A stretch of DNA of 64,000 bases, taken from JABDPF01 sp037384065 (GTDB lineage: Bacteria > Pseudomonadota > Gammaproteobacteria > Xanthomonadales > SZUA-36). Location: positions 1 to 64,000 of the forward strand of contig JARROJ010000014.1 in NCBI GenBank assembly GCA_037384065.1, written 5' to 3'. Shown piece by piece: positions 35,047 through 43,850 of the stretch. Below the pieces are notes generated by a model. That model saw nothing but the letters and a program-made list of their open reading frames with translations, searched no databases and had not been told where the DNA came from. A program made the translations under genes and the position numbers. How positions within the stretch are numbered: position 1 is the first letter of the stretch; every line of letters begins with the position of its first letter.

Positions 35047-35704
35047 CTTCGATTTTCCCGTCACGCATGCGGATGAGGCGCCGCGCGTAGGCGGCGATTT
35101 CGTCCTCGTGCGTCACCATCAGGATGGTCTGGCCGCGGGCATTGAGCTCCGAGAAGAGCTCCATGATCTCGTCCGAGGTCCGGCTGTCGAGATTGCCGGT
35201 CGGCTCGTCGGCGAGCAGCAGGGGCGGCTCGTTGATCAGCGAGCGGGCGATCGCGACCCGCTGACGCTGGCCGCCCGACAACTGGTTGGGCTTGTGATCG
35301 ATCCGATCGGTGAGACCGAGCCGCTCGATCAGGTCTCGAGCCCGCGACTCCGCGCGCGCGGCGTCCATTTCACCGTAGCGCAGCGGCAACATCACGTTTT
35401 CCAGGGCGGTCAGCCGCGGCAGCAGGTGAAAGCTCTGGAACACGAAGCCGATATGCTCGTTGCGGATGCGCGAGAGTTCGTCGTCGTCCAGCGTCGCGAC
35501 CTCCTGGTTCAGCAGTCGGTACAGCCCCTCGTCCGGCGTATCGAGGCACCCGATGATGTTCATCAGCGTCGACTTGCCGGAGCCGGAAGGCCCCATGACC
35601 GCAACGAACTCACCCTCGTCGATCTGCAGGTCGACGTGGTCCAGCGCGTGCACCCAGGTGTCACCGACGTGAAAGCGCCGGCAAAGCTCGGAAGTCGTGA
35701 TCAT
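35027..35704 (-). CDS. MacB/LolD-type ABC transporter ATPase
   Basis: ATPase of 225 residues for the FtsX-type permease downstream. Walker A is GPSGSGKST, the signature is LSGGQRQRVAIARS, Walker B is LLADEPTG, and the H-loop is VTHEDE. Subfamily features such as FVFQSFHLLPRLTALENVMLPL match LolD/MacB. The start overlaps the beta-CASP RNase stop (ATGA, 35701-35704). Confidence 0.95.
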   Translation of the reverse strand: MITTSELCRRFHVGDTWVHALDHVDLQIDEGEFVAVMGPSGSGKSTLMNIIGCLDTPDEGLYRLLNQEVATLDDDELSRIRNEHIGFVFQSFHLLPRLTALENVMLPLRYGEMDAARAESRARDLIERLGLTDRIDHKPNQLSGGQRQRVAIARSLINEPPLLLADEPTGNLDSRTSDEIMELFSELNARGQTILMVTHEDEIAAYARRLIRMRDGKIEDDTTRH

Positions 35705-37095
35705 CCGCCCGGACTCCGTTCCAGATCCAGCTGATCGCCGGGCACCGGGACGTGCACTTCCGCCCCGCAGCGTCCGCGCAGGTACTGGCCGAAGGCGCGC
35801 TGCGCCTCGGGTTCGCCGTGCACCAGGTAAACCGGCGGACGATCCGGTATCTGTTCGTACCAGTGCGCCAGGTCGTCCTGGTCGCCGTGCGCCGAAAGGC
35901 CGCCGACCGTATGGATCACTGCCCGCACCGGCACGGTGCGGCCGTGAATCCGTACGGTTTCCTCGCCATCGACCAGGCGCCGTCCCAGCGAGCCATGGGC
36001 CTGGTACCCGGTGATCAGCACCTGCGTTTCCGGCCGGTCGAGGTTGTGCTTGAGGTGATGAATGATGCGACCGCCGTTGCACATGCCGCTGCCGGCGATC
36101 ACGATCGCGCCCGAGCGAATCCGGTTGATGGCCATGGATTCCTGCGTGTCGCGGCTCAGTTTCAGATTCGGCAAAAGCGGCATGCCGCCATTTTCGCGCC
36201 GCAGCCGGGTCGCCTCCTCGTCGAACAGGTCCGCGTTGTCCCAGTAGACTTTCGTCGCCTCGATGGCCATCGGGCTGTCCAGAAAAACGCGGTAGCGACC
36301 GATGTCCCATTCGTCGTAATGCTTGCCCAGCTGGTACAGGATCTCCTGGCTGCGGCCGATCGAGAACGCCGGAATCAGGATGTTGCCGCGCTGGCTGCGC
36401 TCGGAAGTGAAAATCTCGCCGAGTTCGTCGAGCGTCCGTTCGCGCGGACGATGGCGGCGGTCGCCGTAGGTGCTCTCCATCAGCACCACGTCGGCGTGAT
36501 CGATCGACTCGGGATCGCGCAGGATCGGCGTGTCGTACTGGCCAAGATCGCCGGTAAACACGAGCTTGCGCTCGAGCCCGTCTTCCCGCGCCCACAGTTC
36601 GACCAGGCAGGAACCGAGGATGTGGCCGGCGTCGCTGAAGCGCACGCGCACGCCCGGCGCGACGTCGAAGGTTTCGTGATAGCGGTGACCCTCGATCTGG
36701 CGCATGACCTGCTCGCCCTCGGTCACCGTGTACAGCGGCTTGACGTGGCGCCCCGTTTTGCGGCTCTGGTATTCGGCATCGCGCTCGGCCAGGTGCGCGG
36801 CGTCGGCCAGCAGGATCGCGGTCAGTTCGCCCGTCGCCTCCTGCGCGTGGATCGGGCCGCGGAAACCGCGCTTGACCAGAAGCGGCAGGCGCCCGCAGTG
36901 ATCGAGGTGCGCGTGGCTGAGCACGACCGCATCGATTTTCGCGGCTTCGAACGGAAACGGGTCACGGTTGCGCGCCTCATCCCGGCGGCTGCCCTGGATC
37001 AGGCCGCAATCGAGCAGTATCCGGCGCCCGCCGACATGCAGGATGTGGCAGGAGCCGGTGACTTCGGCGGCTGCACCGAAAAATTCGAGTTTCAT
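35701..37095 (-). CDS. Beta-CASP metallo-beta-lactamase RNase (YSH1/CPSF-type)
   Basis: Predicted cytoplasmic RNA-processing nuclease, 464 residues. Motif 2 is HAHLDHCG (H61, H63, D65, H66), with FSDAGHILGS and FTGDLGQYDTPIL for the other metal ligands. The beta-CASP domain lies at about 200-380 (LIPAFSIGRSQEILY, GSGMCNGGRI) and motif C is VGGLSAHGDQDDL. Such proteins resemble the archaeal and eukaryotic CPSF73 group more than RNase J. It is the first gene of the exporter operon and overlaps the ATPase by 4 nt; the functional link is unknown. Confidence 0.92.
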   Translation of the reverse strand: MKLEFFGAAAEVTGSCHILHVGGRRILLDCGLIQGSRRDEARNRDPFPFEAAKIDAVVLSHAHLDHCGRLPLLVKRGFRGPIHAQEATGELTAILLADAAHLAERDAEYQSRKTGRHVKPLYTVTEGEQVMRQIEGHRYHETFDVAPGVRVRFSDAGHILGSCLVELWAREDGLERKLVFTGDLGQYDTPILRDPESIDHADVVLMESTYGDRRHRPRERTLDELGEIFTSERSQRGNILIPAFSIGRSQEILYQLGKHYDEWDIGRYRVFLDSPMAIEATKVYWDNADLFDEEATRLRRENGGMPLLPNLKLSRDTQESMAINRIRSGAIVIAGSGMCNGGRIIHHLKHNLDRPETQVLITGYQAHGSLGRRLVDGEETVRIHGRTVPVRAVIHTVGGLSAHGDQDDLAHWYEQIPDRPPVYLVHGEPEAQRAFGQYLRGRCGAEVHVPVPGDQLDLERSPGG

Positions 37096-37218
37096 CGTTT
37101 CTTGCCGGGCCGGTTGGGCCGCAGAGTATACCGTACGCTCAGCGGGTTCATCGCCTTGCTTATGACCGGTTCCGCGACCGCGGGTTCAAACCGGAAAGGA
37201 TAGGGCGGCCCATGTGAA

Positions 37219-37250
37219 GAACCCGCGAAGCCGGCCGGCTTCACGGGTTC
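37219..37250 (-). terminator. Long GC-rich hairpin downstream of the POT transporter
   Basis: The 16-nt arms at 37219-37234 and 37235-37250 are complementary at all but one position (GAACCCG-c-GAAGCCGG against CCGGCTTC-a-CGGGTTC). It sits 19 nt after the minus-strand POT gene stop. There is no T-run, so termination may be inefficient or it may stabilise the mRNA 3' end. Confidence 0.6.
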
Positions 37251-37268
37251 CGGTCAGGGCGTCCGGGT

Positions 37269-38786
37269 TTACTTGACGCCGTGCATCAGCTTGTTGATCA
37301 GCGGGGCCAGCACGAGGTAGGCGATGCCGAAGCCCAGGCCGACCAGGAACAGCATCCAGTAGGTATCGGAGTACTGCATGATGCCGGCGTCTGCGGCCGG
37401 TCCGTGGCCGCTGCCGCCCGAGGCGATCGCGGCAATGATGCCGGCGATGTACTGCGCCATCGCGATCGACAGGAACCAGCCGCCCATGGCCATGCCGGTT
37501 TCCTTCTCGGCCGCCAGCTTGGTCACCATCGACAGGCCGATCGGCGACAGGCACAGCTCACCCGTGGTGTGCAGCAGGTAGGTCAGGGCCAGGAAGATCC
37601 ACGGCACCATGCCGGCCGCGTTCTGGAAGTTGGCGATCGCGAACACGAGGATGTAGAAACCGGCCGCCACCTGGATCAGGCCGAGCGCGAACTTGCGCGG
37701 GATCGAGGGGTTGACGCCGCGCTTGTCCAGCCACGGCCAGAAGGCCGCGAACGCCGGCGCGAGCAACAGGATGTAGAGCGGGTTGAGTGACTGGAAGATG
37801 CCGAAGCCGCCACTTTGCCACGCCTCCATGCTGCCGAACATCGGCGTGACGAATTCACGCGCAAAGAAATTCATCGAACTGCCCGCCTGTTCGAACAGGG
37901 CCCAGAAACAGGCGTTGGCGGCGAACAGGATGATCATCGCGATGTAGCGGTGCAACTGCACGCGATCGCCGCTGCGAATGCCCGAGATGATGAAGTACGC
38001 GATCAGCGCGATCATGATGCCGACCAGCAGGAAACCGAGAATCGTGCTCTCCGACAGCAGGAAGTAGACGGCCACGGCCATGGCCAGTGCGCCGATGCCG
38101 ACCAGGAAGAACATGCCCCAGCCTTCTTTCCCTTCGGGCGGGCGGCCGACGCGTCCCAGCGAGCGCTTGGCGACCTCGAGGAACAGGGTCGAGAGCACCA
38201 TGCCGAGCGCGGCGGCGAAGAAGCCCCACTTCATGCCGAACTGCACCGCAATCCACGACGCGGTGATGAACGGCGCGATGAAGGCGCCGAGGTTGATGCC
38301 CATGTAGAAGATCGTGAAGCCCGAATCCCGGCGCACGTCGCCCGGTGCGTAGAGCTTGCCGATCATGGTCGAAATGTTCGGCTTGAACAGGCCGTTACCG
38401 GCGACGATCAGCGACAGGCCGACGAGGAACCAGGTCAGGTCCTCCACCAGCAGCACGAACAGTCCGGCCGCCATGATGAGCGCCCCGAGCAGGATCGAAC
38501 GCTGGTAACCGAGCACGTGGTCGGCGATGTAGCCACCGATGATGCCGGTCGCGTAGACCAGCGCCGTGTAGCCGCCGTAAACCAGGCTGGCCTGCGCGTT
38601 GGCCTGGTCGCCGAGGTGACCGAAAAACGTCGTCGCGACATAGACGGCGAGCAGGGCCCGCATGCCGTAATAGGAGAAGCGCTCCCACATCTCGATGTTG
38701 GAAAGCTGCCACAGTGCCTTGGGGTGTCCGAGAATTTCGCCCGGCGGAACGCCCGGCTGGTTCCTGGGTTCGGTTTGGGTGCTCAC
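37269..38786 (-). CDS. POT-family proton-dependent di/tripeptide transporter
   Basis: Major-facilitator transporter of 505 residues with about 14 hydrophobic segments, as in bacterial DtpA-like proteins. The proton-coupling signature ExxER is E32, E35, R36 in IEMWERFSYYGMR, and the PTR2 motif FxxFYxxINxG appears as GFTIFYMGINLGAFI (about 158-172). It is divergent from an M20 dipeptidase across 281 nt, suggesting linked uptake and hydrolysis of dipeptides. Confidence 0.94.
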   Translation of the reverse strand: MSTQTEPRNQPGVPPGEILGHPKALWQLSNIEMWERFSYYGMRALLAVYVATTFFGHLGDQANAQASLVYGGYTALVYATGIIGGYIADHVLGYQRSILLGALIMAAGLFVLLVEDLTWFLVGLSLIVAGNGLFKPNISTMIGKLYAPGDVRRDSGFTIFYMGINLGAFIAPFITASWIAVQFGMKWGFFAAALGMVLSTLFLEVAKRSLGRVGRPPEGKEGWGMFFLVGIGALAMAVAVYFLLSESTILGFLLVGIMIALIAYFIISGIRSGDRVQLHRYIAMIILFAANACFWALFEQAGSSMNFFAREFVTPMFGSMEAWQSGGFGIFQSLNPLYILLLAPAFAAFWPWLDKRGVNPSIPRKFALGLIQVAAGFYILVFAIANFQNAAGMVPWIFLALTYLLHTTGELCLSPIGLSMVTKLAAEKETGMAMGGWFLSIAMAQYIAGIIAAIASGGSGHGPAADAGIMQYSDTYWMLFLVGLGFGIAYLVLAPLINKLMHGVK

Positions 38787-38997
38787 TCCTTCCCTCCGCC
38801 TTTATCGTTGTAAGAAGTGCCGCAAGCATACCAGAAGGGGGCGAAATTGGCGCACAAGTCGACGCATCGGCGGCCGGTGCTGCTGCGTTTCAGGGACGCC
38901 GCGCATTCCGGTCGTCCGGCGGTTATCGCCCATGGGGCACGCTCGAAGCTCCGCTGGCCCGCGTTGAACGGAACGGGCCAGACGGAATCAGACCTTC

Positions 38998-39034
38998 CGA
39001 AGGGTCCGTAAAACCCTTCGTCACTCGCTATAAT
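38998..39034 (+). promoter_or_regulatory. Predicted -10 element and adjacent hairpin before the M20 peptidase
   Basis: A perfect TATAAT lies at 39029-39034, 34 nt before the ATG. Immediately upstream, CGAAGGGT (38998-39005) and ACCCTTCG (39013-39020) form an 8-bp inverted repeat that covers the expected -35 position; no good -35 hexamer is visible. That layout suits an activator or repressor site. The rest of the 38787-39067 gap shows no gene. Confidence 0.5.
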
Positions 39035-39067
39035 GATTCGCCACCGAACGTTTGCAAAGGAGTCACG

Positions 39068-40483
39068 ATGGACCAGTTCGCCGCGCAGAAATTCGTCGAC
39101 GAGAAGTGGAACGACGAGATCGTTCCCGAACTCACCGAGTACATTCGCATTCCGGCCAAGTCACCGCATTTCGACCCGGACTGGGAGAAGAACGGCTACA
39201 TCGAGGACGCCACGCAACAGATTTACGACTGGTGCCGCAAACAGGACCTTGTCGGCATGACCTGCGAAATCGTGCGGCTGCCCGGCCGCACGCCGGTGAT
39301 CTTCATGGAGATACCCGGCACCGGTGACGACACGGTGCTGATGTACGGTCACCTCGACAAGCAGCCCGAAATGACGGGTTGGGACGACAGCCTGGGGCCG
39401 TGGAAGCCGGTGATGCGCGACGGCAAGCTGTACGGCCGCGGCGGCGCCGACGACGGCTATGCCGCCTATGCCTCCCTGACGGCGCTGATGGCCCTGCAGC
39501 GCGAAGGTATTCCGCACGCGCGCTGCGTCGTGCTGATCGAGGCCTGCGAGGAATCCGGCAGCTACGACCTGCCGCACTACATCGACCATCTGCGGGCGCG
39601 GATCGGCGAACCGTCACTGGTGGTCTGCCTCGATTCCGGCGCGGGCAACTACGACCAGTTGTGGCTGACCGTGTCGTTACGCGGAATGGCGGCCGGCACC
39701 CTGCGCGCCGACGTTCTGCGCGAGGGCGTGCATTCCGGTTACGCCTCGGGCGTGGTGCCGTCGAGCTTCCGGGTGCTGCGGCAAGTGATCAGCCGCCTGG
39801 AGGACGAGGCGACCGGGCGCATTCTGCCCGAGTACCTGCAGGCCGAGATTCCCGATCAGCGCCTCGAGCAGAGCCGTCACATGGCCGAAACGCTCGGTGA
39901 CGCGGTCTTTGAGGCGTACCCGTTCTGCGACGGCGTCCGCCCGCAGGCCGGCGACAATGTCGAACGCATCCTCAACCGCACCTGGCGCGCCGCGCTGTCG
40001 GTGACCGGCACGGACGGGATTCCGCCGCTGGCCTCGGCCGGCAACGTGTTGCGCCCCTTCACCGCGCTGAAACTCTCGATGCGCCTGCCGCCGACGGTGG
40101 ACGGCGAGGAGGCGACGCGCCGGATGAAGGAGACCCTGGAAGCGGATCCGCCGCTCAATGCCCGGGTGCGTTTCGAACCCGACCACGCGGCGTCCGGCTG
40201 GAATGCGCCCGACATCGCGCCGTGGTTGCAAACCTCGCTGCAGAAGGCGTCGCAGGCGGCGTACGGCCACGATGTGATGTACATGGGCGAAGGCGGCACG
40301 ATCCCGTTCATGGCGATGCTCGGCGAGTTTTTCCCGGCCGCGCAATTCGTCATCACCGGCGTGCTGGGCCCGAATTCGAACGCCCACGGCCCGAACGAGT
40401 TCCTGCACGTGCCGTTTGCACAGAAACTCACGACCTGCGTGTCGCAGGTGCTGGCGGATCATCACCGCCGTAACGACGGCTGA
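39068..40483 (+). CDS. M20-family metallopeptidase (dipeptidase-like)
   Basis: Cytoplasmic zinc peptidase of 471 residues. Metal ligands sit in MYGHLDKQPEM, GRGGADDGYA and the catalytic EACEESGS; GPNSNAHGPNEFLHV provides the last histidine. The lid/dimer domain lies between about 190 and 320. The ATG at 39068 has an AAAGGAGT ribosome site. It resembles the carnosinase-like M20 branch acting on dipeptides, which fits its divergent neighbour, a di/tripeptide transporter. Confidence 0.93.
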   Translation: MDQFAAQKFVDEKWNDEIVPELTEYIRIPAKSPHFDPDWEKNGYIEDATQQIYDWCRKQDLVGMTCEIVRLPGRTPVIFMEIPGTGDDTVLMYGHLDKQPEMTGWDDSLGPWKPVMRDGKLYGRGGADDGYAAYASLTALMALQREGIPHARCVVLIEACEESGSYDLPHYIDHLRARIGEPSLVVCLDSGAGNYDQLWLTVSLRGMAAGTLRADVLREGVHSGYASGVVPSSFRVLRQVISRLEDEATGRILPEYLQAEIPDQRLEQSRHMAETLGDAVFEAYPFCDGVRPQAGDNVERILNRTWRAALSVTGTDGIPPLASAGNVLRPFTALKLSMRLPPTVDGEEATRRMKETLEADPPLNARVRFEPDHAASGWNAPDIAPWLQTSLQKASQAAYGHDVMYMGEGGTIPFMAMLGEFFPAAQFVITGVLGPNSNAHGPNEFLHVPFAQKLTTCVSQVLADHHRRNDG

Positions 40484-40485
40484 GT

Positions 40486-40514
40486 CGCGCCGCGGCTGCG
40501 GCGTGCCCGGCGCG
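40486..40514. terminator. GC hairpin between convergent M20 and egtD genes
   Basis: CGCGCCG (40486-40492) and CGGCGCG (40508-40514) are perfectly complementary around a 15-nt loop. It starts 2 nt after the M20 stop and precedes the egtD stop on the opposite strand. No proper T-run follows in either direction. Confidence 0.35.
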
Positions 40515-40546
40515 AAAACCAGTCGCTCGACGGACCCGGTGGCCGG

Positions 40547-41515
40547 TCAGCCGGCGACCCGCAGCAGGTGAATGCTGAACAGTTCGTCGGGGTCCGTCCA
40601 GGTGCGCGTGGTCGCGTAGCCTGCGTCACGCGCGAGCGCCCGGAATTCGTCGAGACTGTACTTGTAGGAATTTTCGGTGTGGATGCTCTCGGCCTCGCGA
40701 AAGGCGAACGTCTCGCCGTCCACGCGGGCTTCCTGCCGCTGCTCGCTGACCAGGTGCATCTCGACGCGCCCAAGCTCGGCATCGTAGAACGCCCGGTGTG
40801 CGAATTGCCGGGGCTCGAACGTGCCGTCCAGCTCCCGGTTGATCCGCCGTAACAGGTTGCGGTTGAAGGCGGCCGTGACGCCGGCCGCATCGTTGTACGC
40901 CTGCTCGATGATTTCCACCGGCTTTTTCAGGTCGACGCCGACGATCAGAAAGCCCCCGGCGCCGAGCAGGCCACGCAGCCGGTTGAGAAAGGCGCTGGCG
41001 TGTTCCGGGTCGAAGTTGCCGATGGTCGAGCCCGGGTAGAACCCGACGGTCTGCAGGTCGCTGCGCCCGTCATCCGGGATTTCCAGCTCGTCCGTGAAGT
41101 CGGCGCACACCGCCTCGATCCGCAACTTGCCGAACCGGCCGTGCAGGTCATCGATCAGGCCCAGCAACGCGGACCTGGAAATGTCGATCGGCACGTAACG
41201 CCGCACGTTCAGGTGATCCAGGATCGCGGCGACCTTGCGGCTCGAGCCGCAGCCGAACTCGACCAGGCGCACATCGCGCCCCACCGCGGCCGCCAGGTCC
41301 GGTCCGATGGCGGCGAGAATGCCCAGTTCCGTGCGCGTCGGGTAATACTCGGGCAGACGGCAGATCGCTTCGAACAGCTCGGATCCGCGGGCGTCGTAGA
41401 AAAACTGGCAGGGTACGGTCTTGCGCGTCCGGCTGAGCCCCTCGACCACGGCCTCGCGGAACGATTGCGGCGTCGGGCTGCAGTCGTGCAGTGTCGCGTT
41501 GGCGGGCAGGTTCAT
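40547..41515 (-). CDS. egtD: L-histidine N-alpha-methyltransferase
   Basis: Transfers three methyl groups from SAM to histidine, giving hercynine, the first step of ergothioneine synthesis. From the ATG overlapping the egtB stop (ATGA, 41512-41515) it has 322 residues. The N-terminal block TVPCQFFYDARGSELFEAICRLPEYYPTR-like (about 33-61) is diagnostic, the SAM motif is VEFGCGSSRK, and GFYPGSTIGNF and ESIHTENSYKY shape the histidine pocket. It is the second gene of egtB-egtD. Confidence 0.95.
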   Translation of the reverse strand: MNLPANATLHDCSPTPQSFREAVVEGLSRTRKTVPCQFFYDARGSELFEAICRLPEYYPTRTELGILAAIGPDLAAAVGRDVRLVEFGCGSSRKVAAILDHLNVRRYVPIDISRSALLGLIDDLHGRFGKLRIEAVCADFTDELEIPDDGRSDLQTVGFYPGSTIGNFDPEHASAFLNRLRGLLGAGGFLIVGVDLKKPVEIIEQAYNDAAGVTAAFNRNLLRRINRELDGTFEPRQFAHRAFYDAELGRVEMHLVSEQRQEARVDGETFAFREAESIHTENSYKYSLDEFRALARDAGYATTRTWTDPDELFSIHLLRVAG

Positions 41516-42825
41516 ACGGCGTCCTCCGCCAGGCGAATGCCGGCGAATGGCCAGCGCTGGCGCGGATAGAAAAAGTTGCGGTAGGTGGGTCGAACATGGC
41601 CGACCGGCGTCGCGCAGCACCCCCCGCGCAGAACCATCTGGTTGACCATGAATTTGCCGTTGTATTCGCCGACCGCGCCGGGCGCAGGCCGAAACCCCGG
41701 ATAGGCCGCGTACGGACTCGCGGTCCATTCCCAGACGCCACCGATCATCTGCTGCAGGCCATCGCCGTCTGAGGCCGCGGCGGGATGCAGCCCGAATCCG
41801 CCGGCGGTTTCGGCGGCCGATCCGGCGGCCGCGGTTTCCCATTCCGCCTCGGTCGGGAGGCGCTTGCCCGCCCAGGAGGCAAAGGCGTCCGCCTCGTAGT
41901 AGCTGACGTGGACGACGGGGGCGGCGGGATCGAGCGCTCCGCCGCCGTGCAGCGTGAACTCCTGCCACCGGCCGTCTTCGCGGTACCAGTACAACGGCGC
42001 GCGCCAGTGCTCCTCCCGGACCGTCTGCCAACCGTCCGACAGCCACCAGCGCGGCTCGTCATAACCGCCGTCCTCGATGAACGCGAGGTATTCGGCATTG
42101 CTGACCGGCCGCGAAGCCAGCCGGAAATCTTCCAGCCAGGTGCGGTGGCGCGGCGCCTCGTTGTCGAAACAGAAGCCCGCGCCGTCGTGGCCGATGCGCC
42201 GAACACCGCCCGGACAGGACACCCAGCGCAGCGGCGGCGCGGCGTCCGCGCGTTCCCCGGAACGCGGCGCATACGCGGGGCGCAGCGGATTGCGCGACAG
42301 GACGTGCTTGATGTCCATCAGGATCAGTTCCTGGTGCTGCTGCTCGTGGTTCAGGCCGAGTTCGACGAGTTCCGTCGGGCCGCCGTTCGCGTGCGGCGCG
42401 GCCGCGGCGGCCAGCAAGGCCTCCATGCCCTCGTCGACGTGCGCGCGATAGGCGTGGACCTCCTCCAGCGAGGGGCGCGAGAGCAGACCGCGCTGGGCCC
42501 GCTCGTGGCGCGGCCCGGCCGCTTCGTAGTAGCTGTTGAACAGGTAGTTGAAGTGCGCATCGAACGGTCGGTAGCCGGCCGCGTGTTCACGCAGGATGAA
42601 GGTTTCGAAAAACCAGGTCGTGTGGGCCAGGTGCCACTTCGTCGGGCTGACGTCGGCCATCGACTGGATGACCTGGTCCTCCGCACCGAGTGGCCCGGTC
42701 AGGGCCAGGGTTTGCGCCCGCACGGACCGGTAACGGTCCGCCAGGGTTTGGCGGGGATGCCCCGCCGCTGCGTCTCCATCTTCCGCCTGCGCGCTGGTGG
42801 CTGCGCCCGTCGTACCGTCCGTCAA
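41512..42825 (-). CDS. egtB: Ergothioneine sulfoxide synthase (EgtB)
   Basis: Non-haem iron enzyme that joins hercynine to a cysteine-containing thiol with oxygen. The DinB-like N-terminal domain has iron ligands in WHLAHTTWFFE and HEQQHQE; the C-terminal FGE-sulfatase domain has NAEYLAFIEDGGY, RLPTEAEWE and LRGGCCATPVGHVRPTYRNFF. No ATG fits; the TTG at 42823-42825 is chosen because an AGGAGG site lies 5 nt upstream, giving 437 residues. The first 40 residues are acidic and poorly conserved. No egtA, egtC or egtE is adjacent. Confidence 0.93.
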   Translation of the reverse strand: MTDGTTGAATSAQAEDGDAAAGHPRQTLADRYRSVRAQTLALTGPLGAEDQVIQSMADVSPTKWHLAHTTWFFETFILREHAAGYRPFDAHFNYLFNSYYEAAGPRHERAQRGLLSRPSLEEVHAYRAHVDEGMEALLAAAAAPHANGGPTELVELGLNHEQQHQELILMDIKHVLSRNPLRPAYAPRSGERADAAPPLRWVSCPGGVRRIGHDGAGFCFDNEAPRHRTWLEDFRLASRPVSNAEYLAFIEDGGYDEPRWWLSDGWQTVREEHWRAPLYWYREDGRWQEFTLHGGGALDPAAPVVHVSYYEADAFASWAGKRLPTEAEWETAAAGSAAETAGGFGLHPAAASDGDGLQQMIGGVWEWTASPYAAYPGFRPAPGAVGEYNGKFMVNQMVLRGGCCATPVGHVRPTYRNFFYPRQRWPFAGIRLAEDAV

Positions 42826-42922
42826 ACCGTCCTCCTGTTCCAAACTTCCGGGCCGCGCCGCTCGGCGCGACCGTCTTCTCTTTTTAGCCTAACAAGTTCC
42901 GCCGCCGTGTGCCGACGGCGGG

Positions 42923-43837
42923 TCAATCGGCGCAGTGCAGCGCCTGGCGGCAGGTCACGTCGGATGTCTCGCGCTCCATCTGCACGGTGGCGTGGTTGAT
43001 GCGGAACCGATGATCGAGGTGTCGCGCGACATCCGCCAGGAAGCGATCGTCGCCGGGGTACACATCCATCACCAGGTGCACCGTCAGCGCGGTGTCGGTC
43101 GTACTCATCGCCCAGATATGCAGATCGTGCAGCGCGCGCACCCCGGGCAAGCCGAGCAGGTACTCCCGGACCGCGTCCGGGTCGACTTCACGCGGCACGG
43201 CGTCCACGGCGAGATTCAGCGAATCGCGCAGCAGGCCCCAGGTGGACAGGAAAATCACGGCCGCGATCACCAGGCTGATCATCGGGTCCACCCAGTTCAG
43301 CCCGAAGAACAGGATCAGCGCGCCGGAGAGCACCACGCCGAGCGAAACCGCGGCATCCGCGGCCATGTGCAGGAATGCGCCGCGGATGTTCAGGTCGCGA
43401 TCCTTTCCGGACAGGAAAAACAGCGCCGTGACGGTGTTGATGACCACGCCGATCGCGGCCACGATCATGATGGTCAGACCGGCGGGCTGCGGCGGCGCCA
43501 ACAACCGGTTGACGGCTTCCCAGCCGATCGCGCCGACGGCCCCCATCAGCAGCAGCCCGCTGAACAGCGACGCGAGAATCGTGGCTCGCGAATAACCGTA
43601 CGTCCGCCGGGCCGACGGTTTGCGCCGGGCCAGCGCGGCAGCGCCCCAGGCGAGCAGCAGCCCCAGCACGTCGCTCAGGTTGTGCCCGGCATCGGTCAAC
43701 AGGGCCAGCGAGCCGGACAGGAATCCGTAAACGGCCTCGATGACGACGAAGCCCAGATTCAGGATCACCGCCGCGGCAAACGCGCGGCCGTAGTCCGGCG
43801 GCGCGTGGTGATGGTGGTGATGGGTTGCGCGGTTCAC
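42923..43837 (-). CDS. Cation diffusion facilitator (zinc exporter-like)
   Basis: CDF-family exporter of 304 residues with six hydrophobic segments. Metal-site motifs are LLTDAGHNLSDVLG (helix 2) and HMAADAAVS (helix 5), an HD-HD pattern typical of zinc-preferring ZitB/CzcD proteins. The C-terminal cytoplasmic domain (about 210-295) has the dimer-type HDLHIWAM segment. The N-terminus contains six consecutive histidines (residues 6-11). It lies 13 nt after the GDT1-family gene. Confidence 0.94.
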   Translation of the reverse strand: MNRATHHHHHHAPPDYGRAFAAAVILNLGFVVIEAVYGFLSGSLALLTDAGHNLSDVLGLLLAWGAAALARRKPSARRTYGYSRATILASLFSGLLLMGAVGAIGWEAVNRLLAPPQPAGLTIMIVAAIGVVINTVTALFFLSGKDRDLNIRGAFLHMAADAAVSLGVVLSGALILFFGLNWVDPMISLVIAAVIFLSTWGLLRDSLNLAVDAVPREVDPDAVREYLLGLPGVRALHDLHIWAMSTTDTALTVHLVMDVYPGDDRFLADVARHLDHRFRINHATVQMERETSDVTCRQALHCAD

Positions 43838-43850
43838 GGCGACGCGTGGT

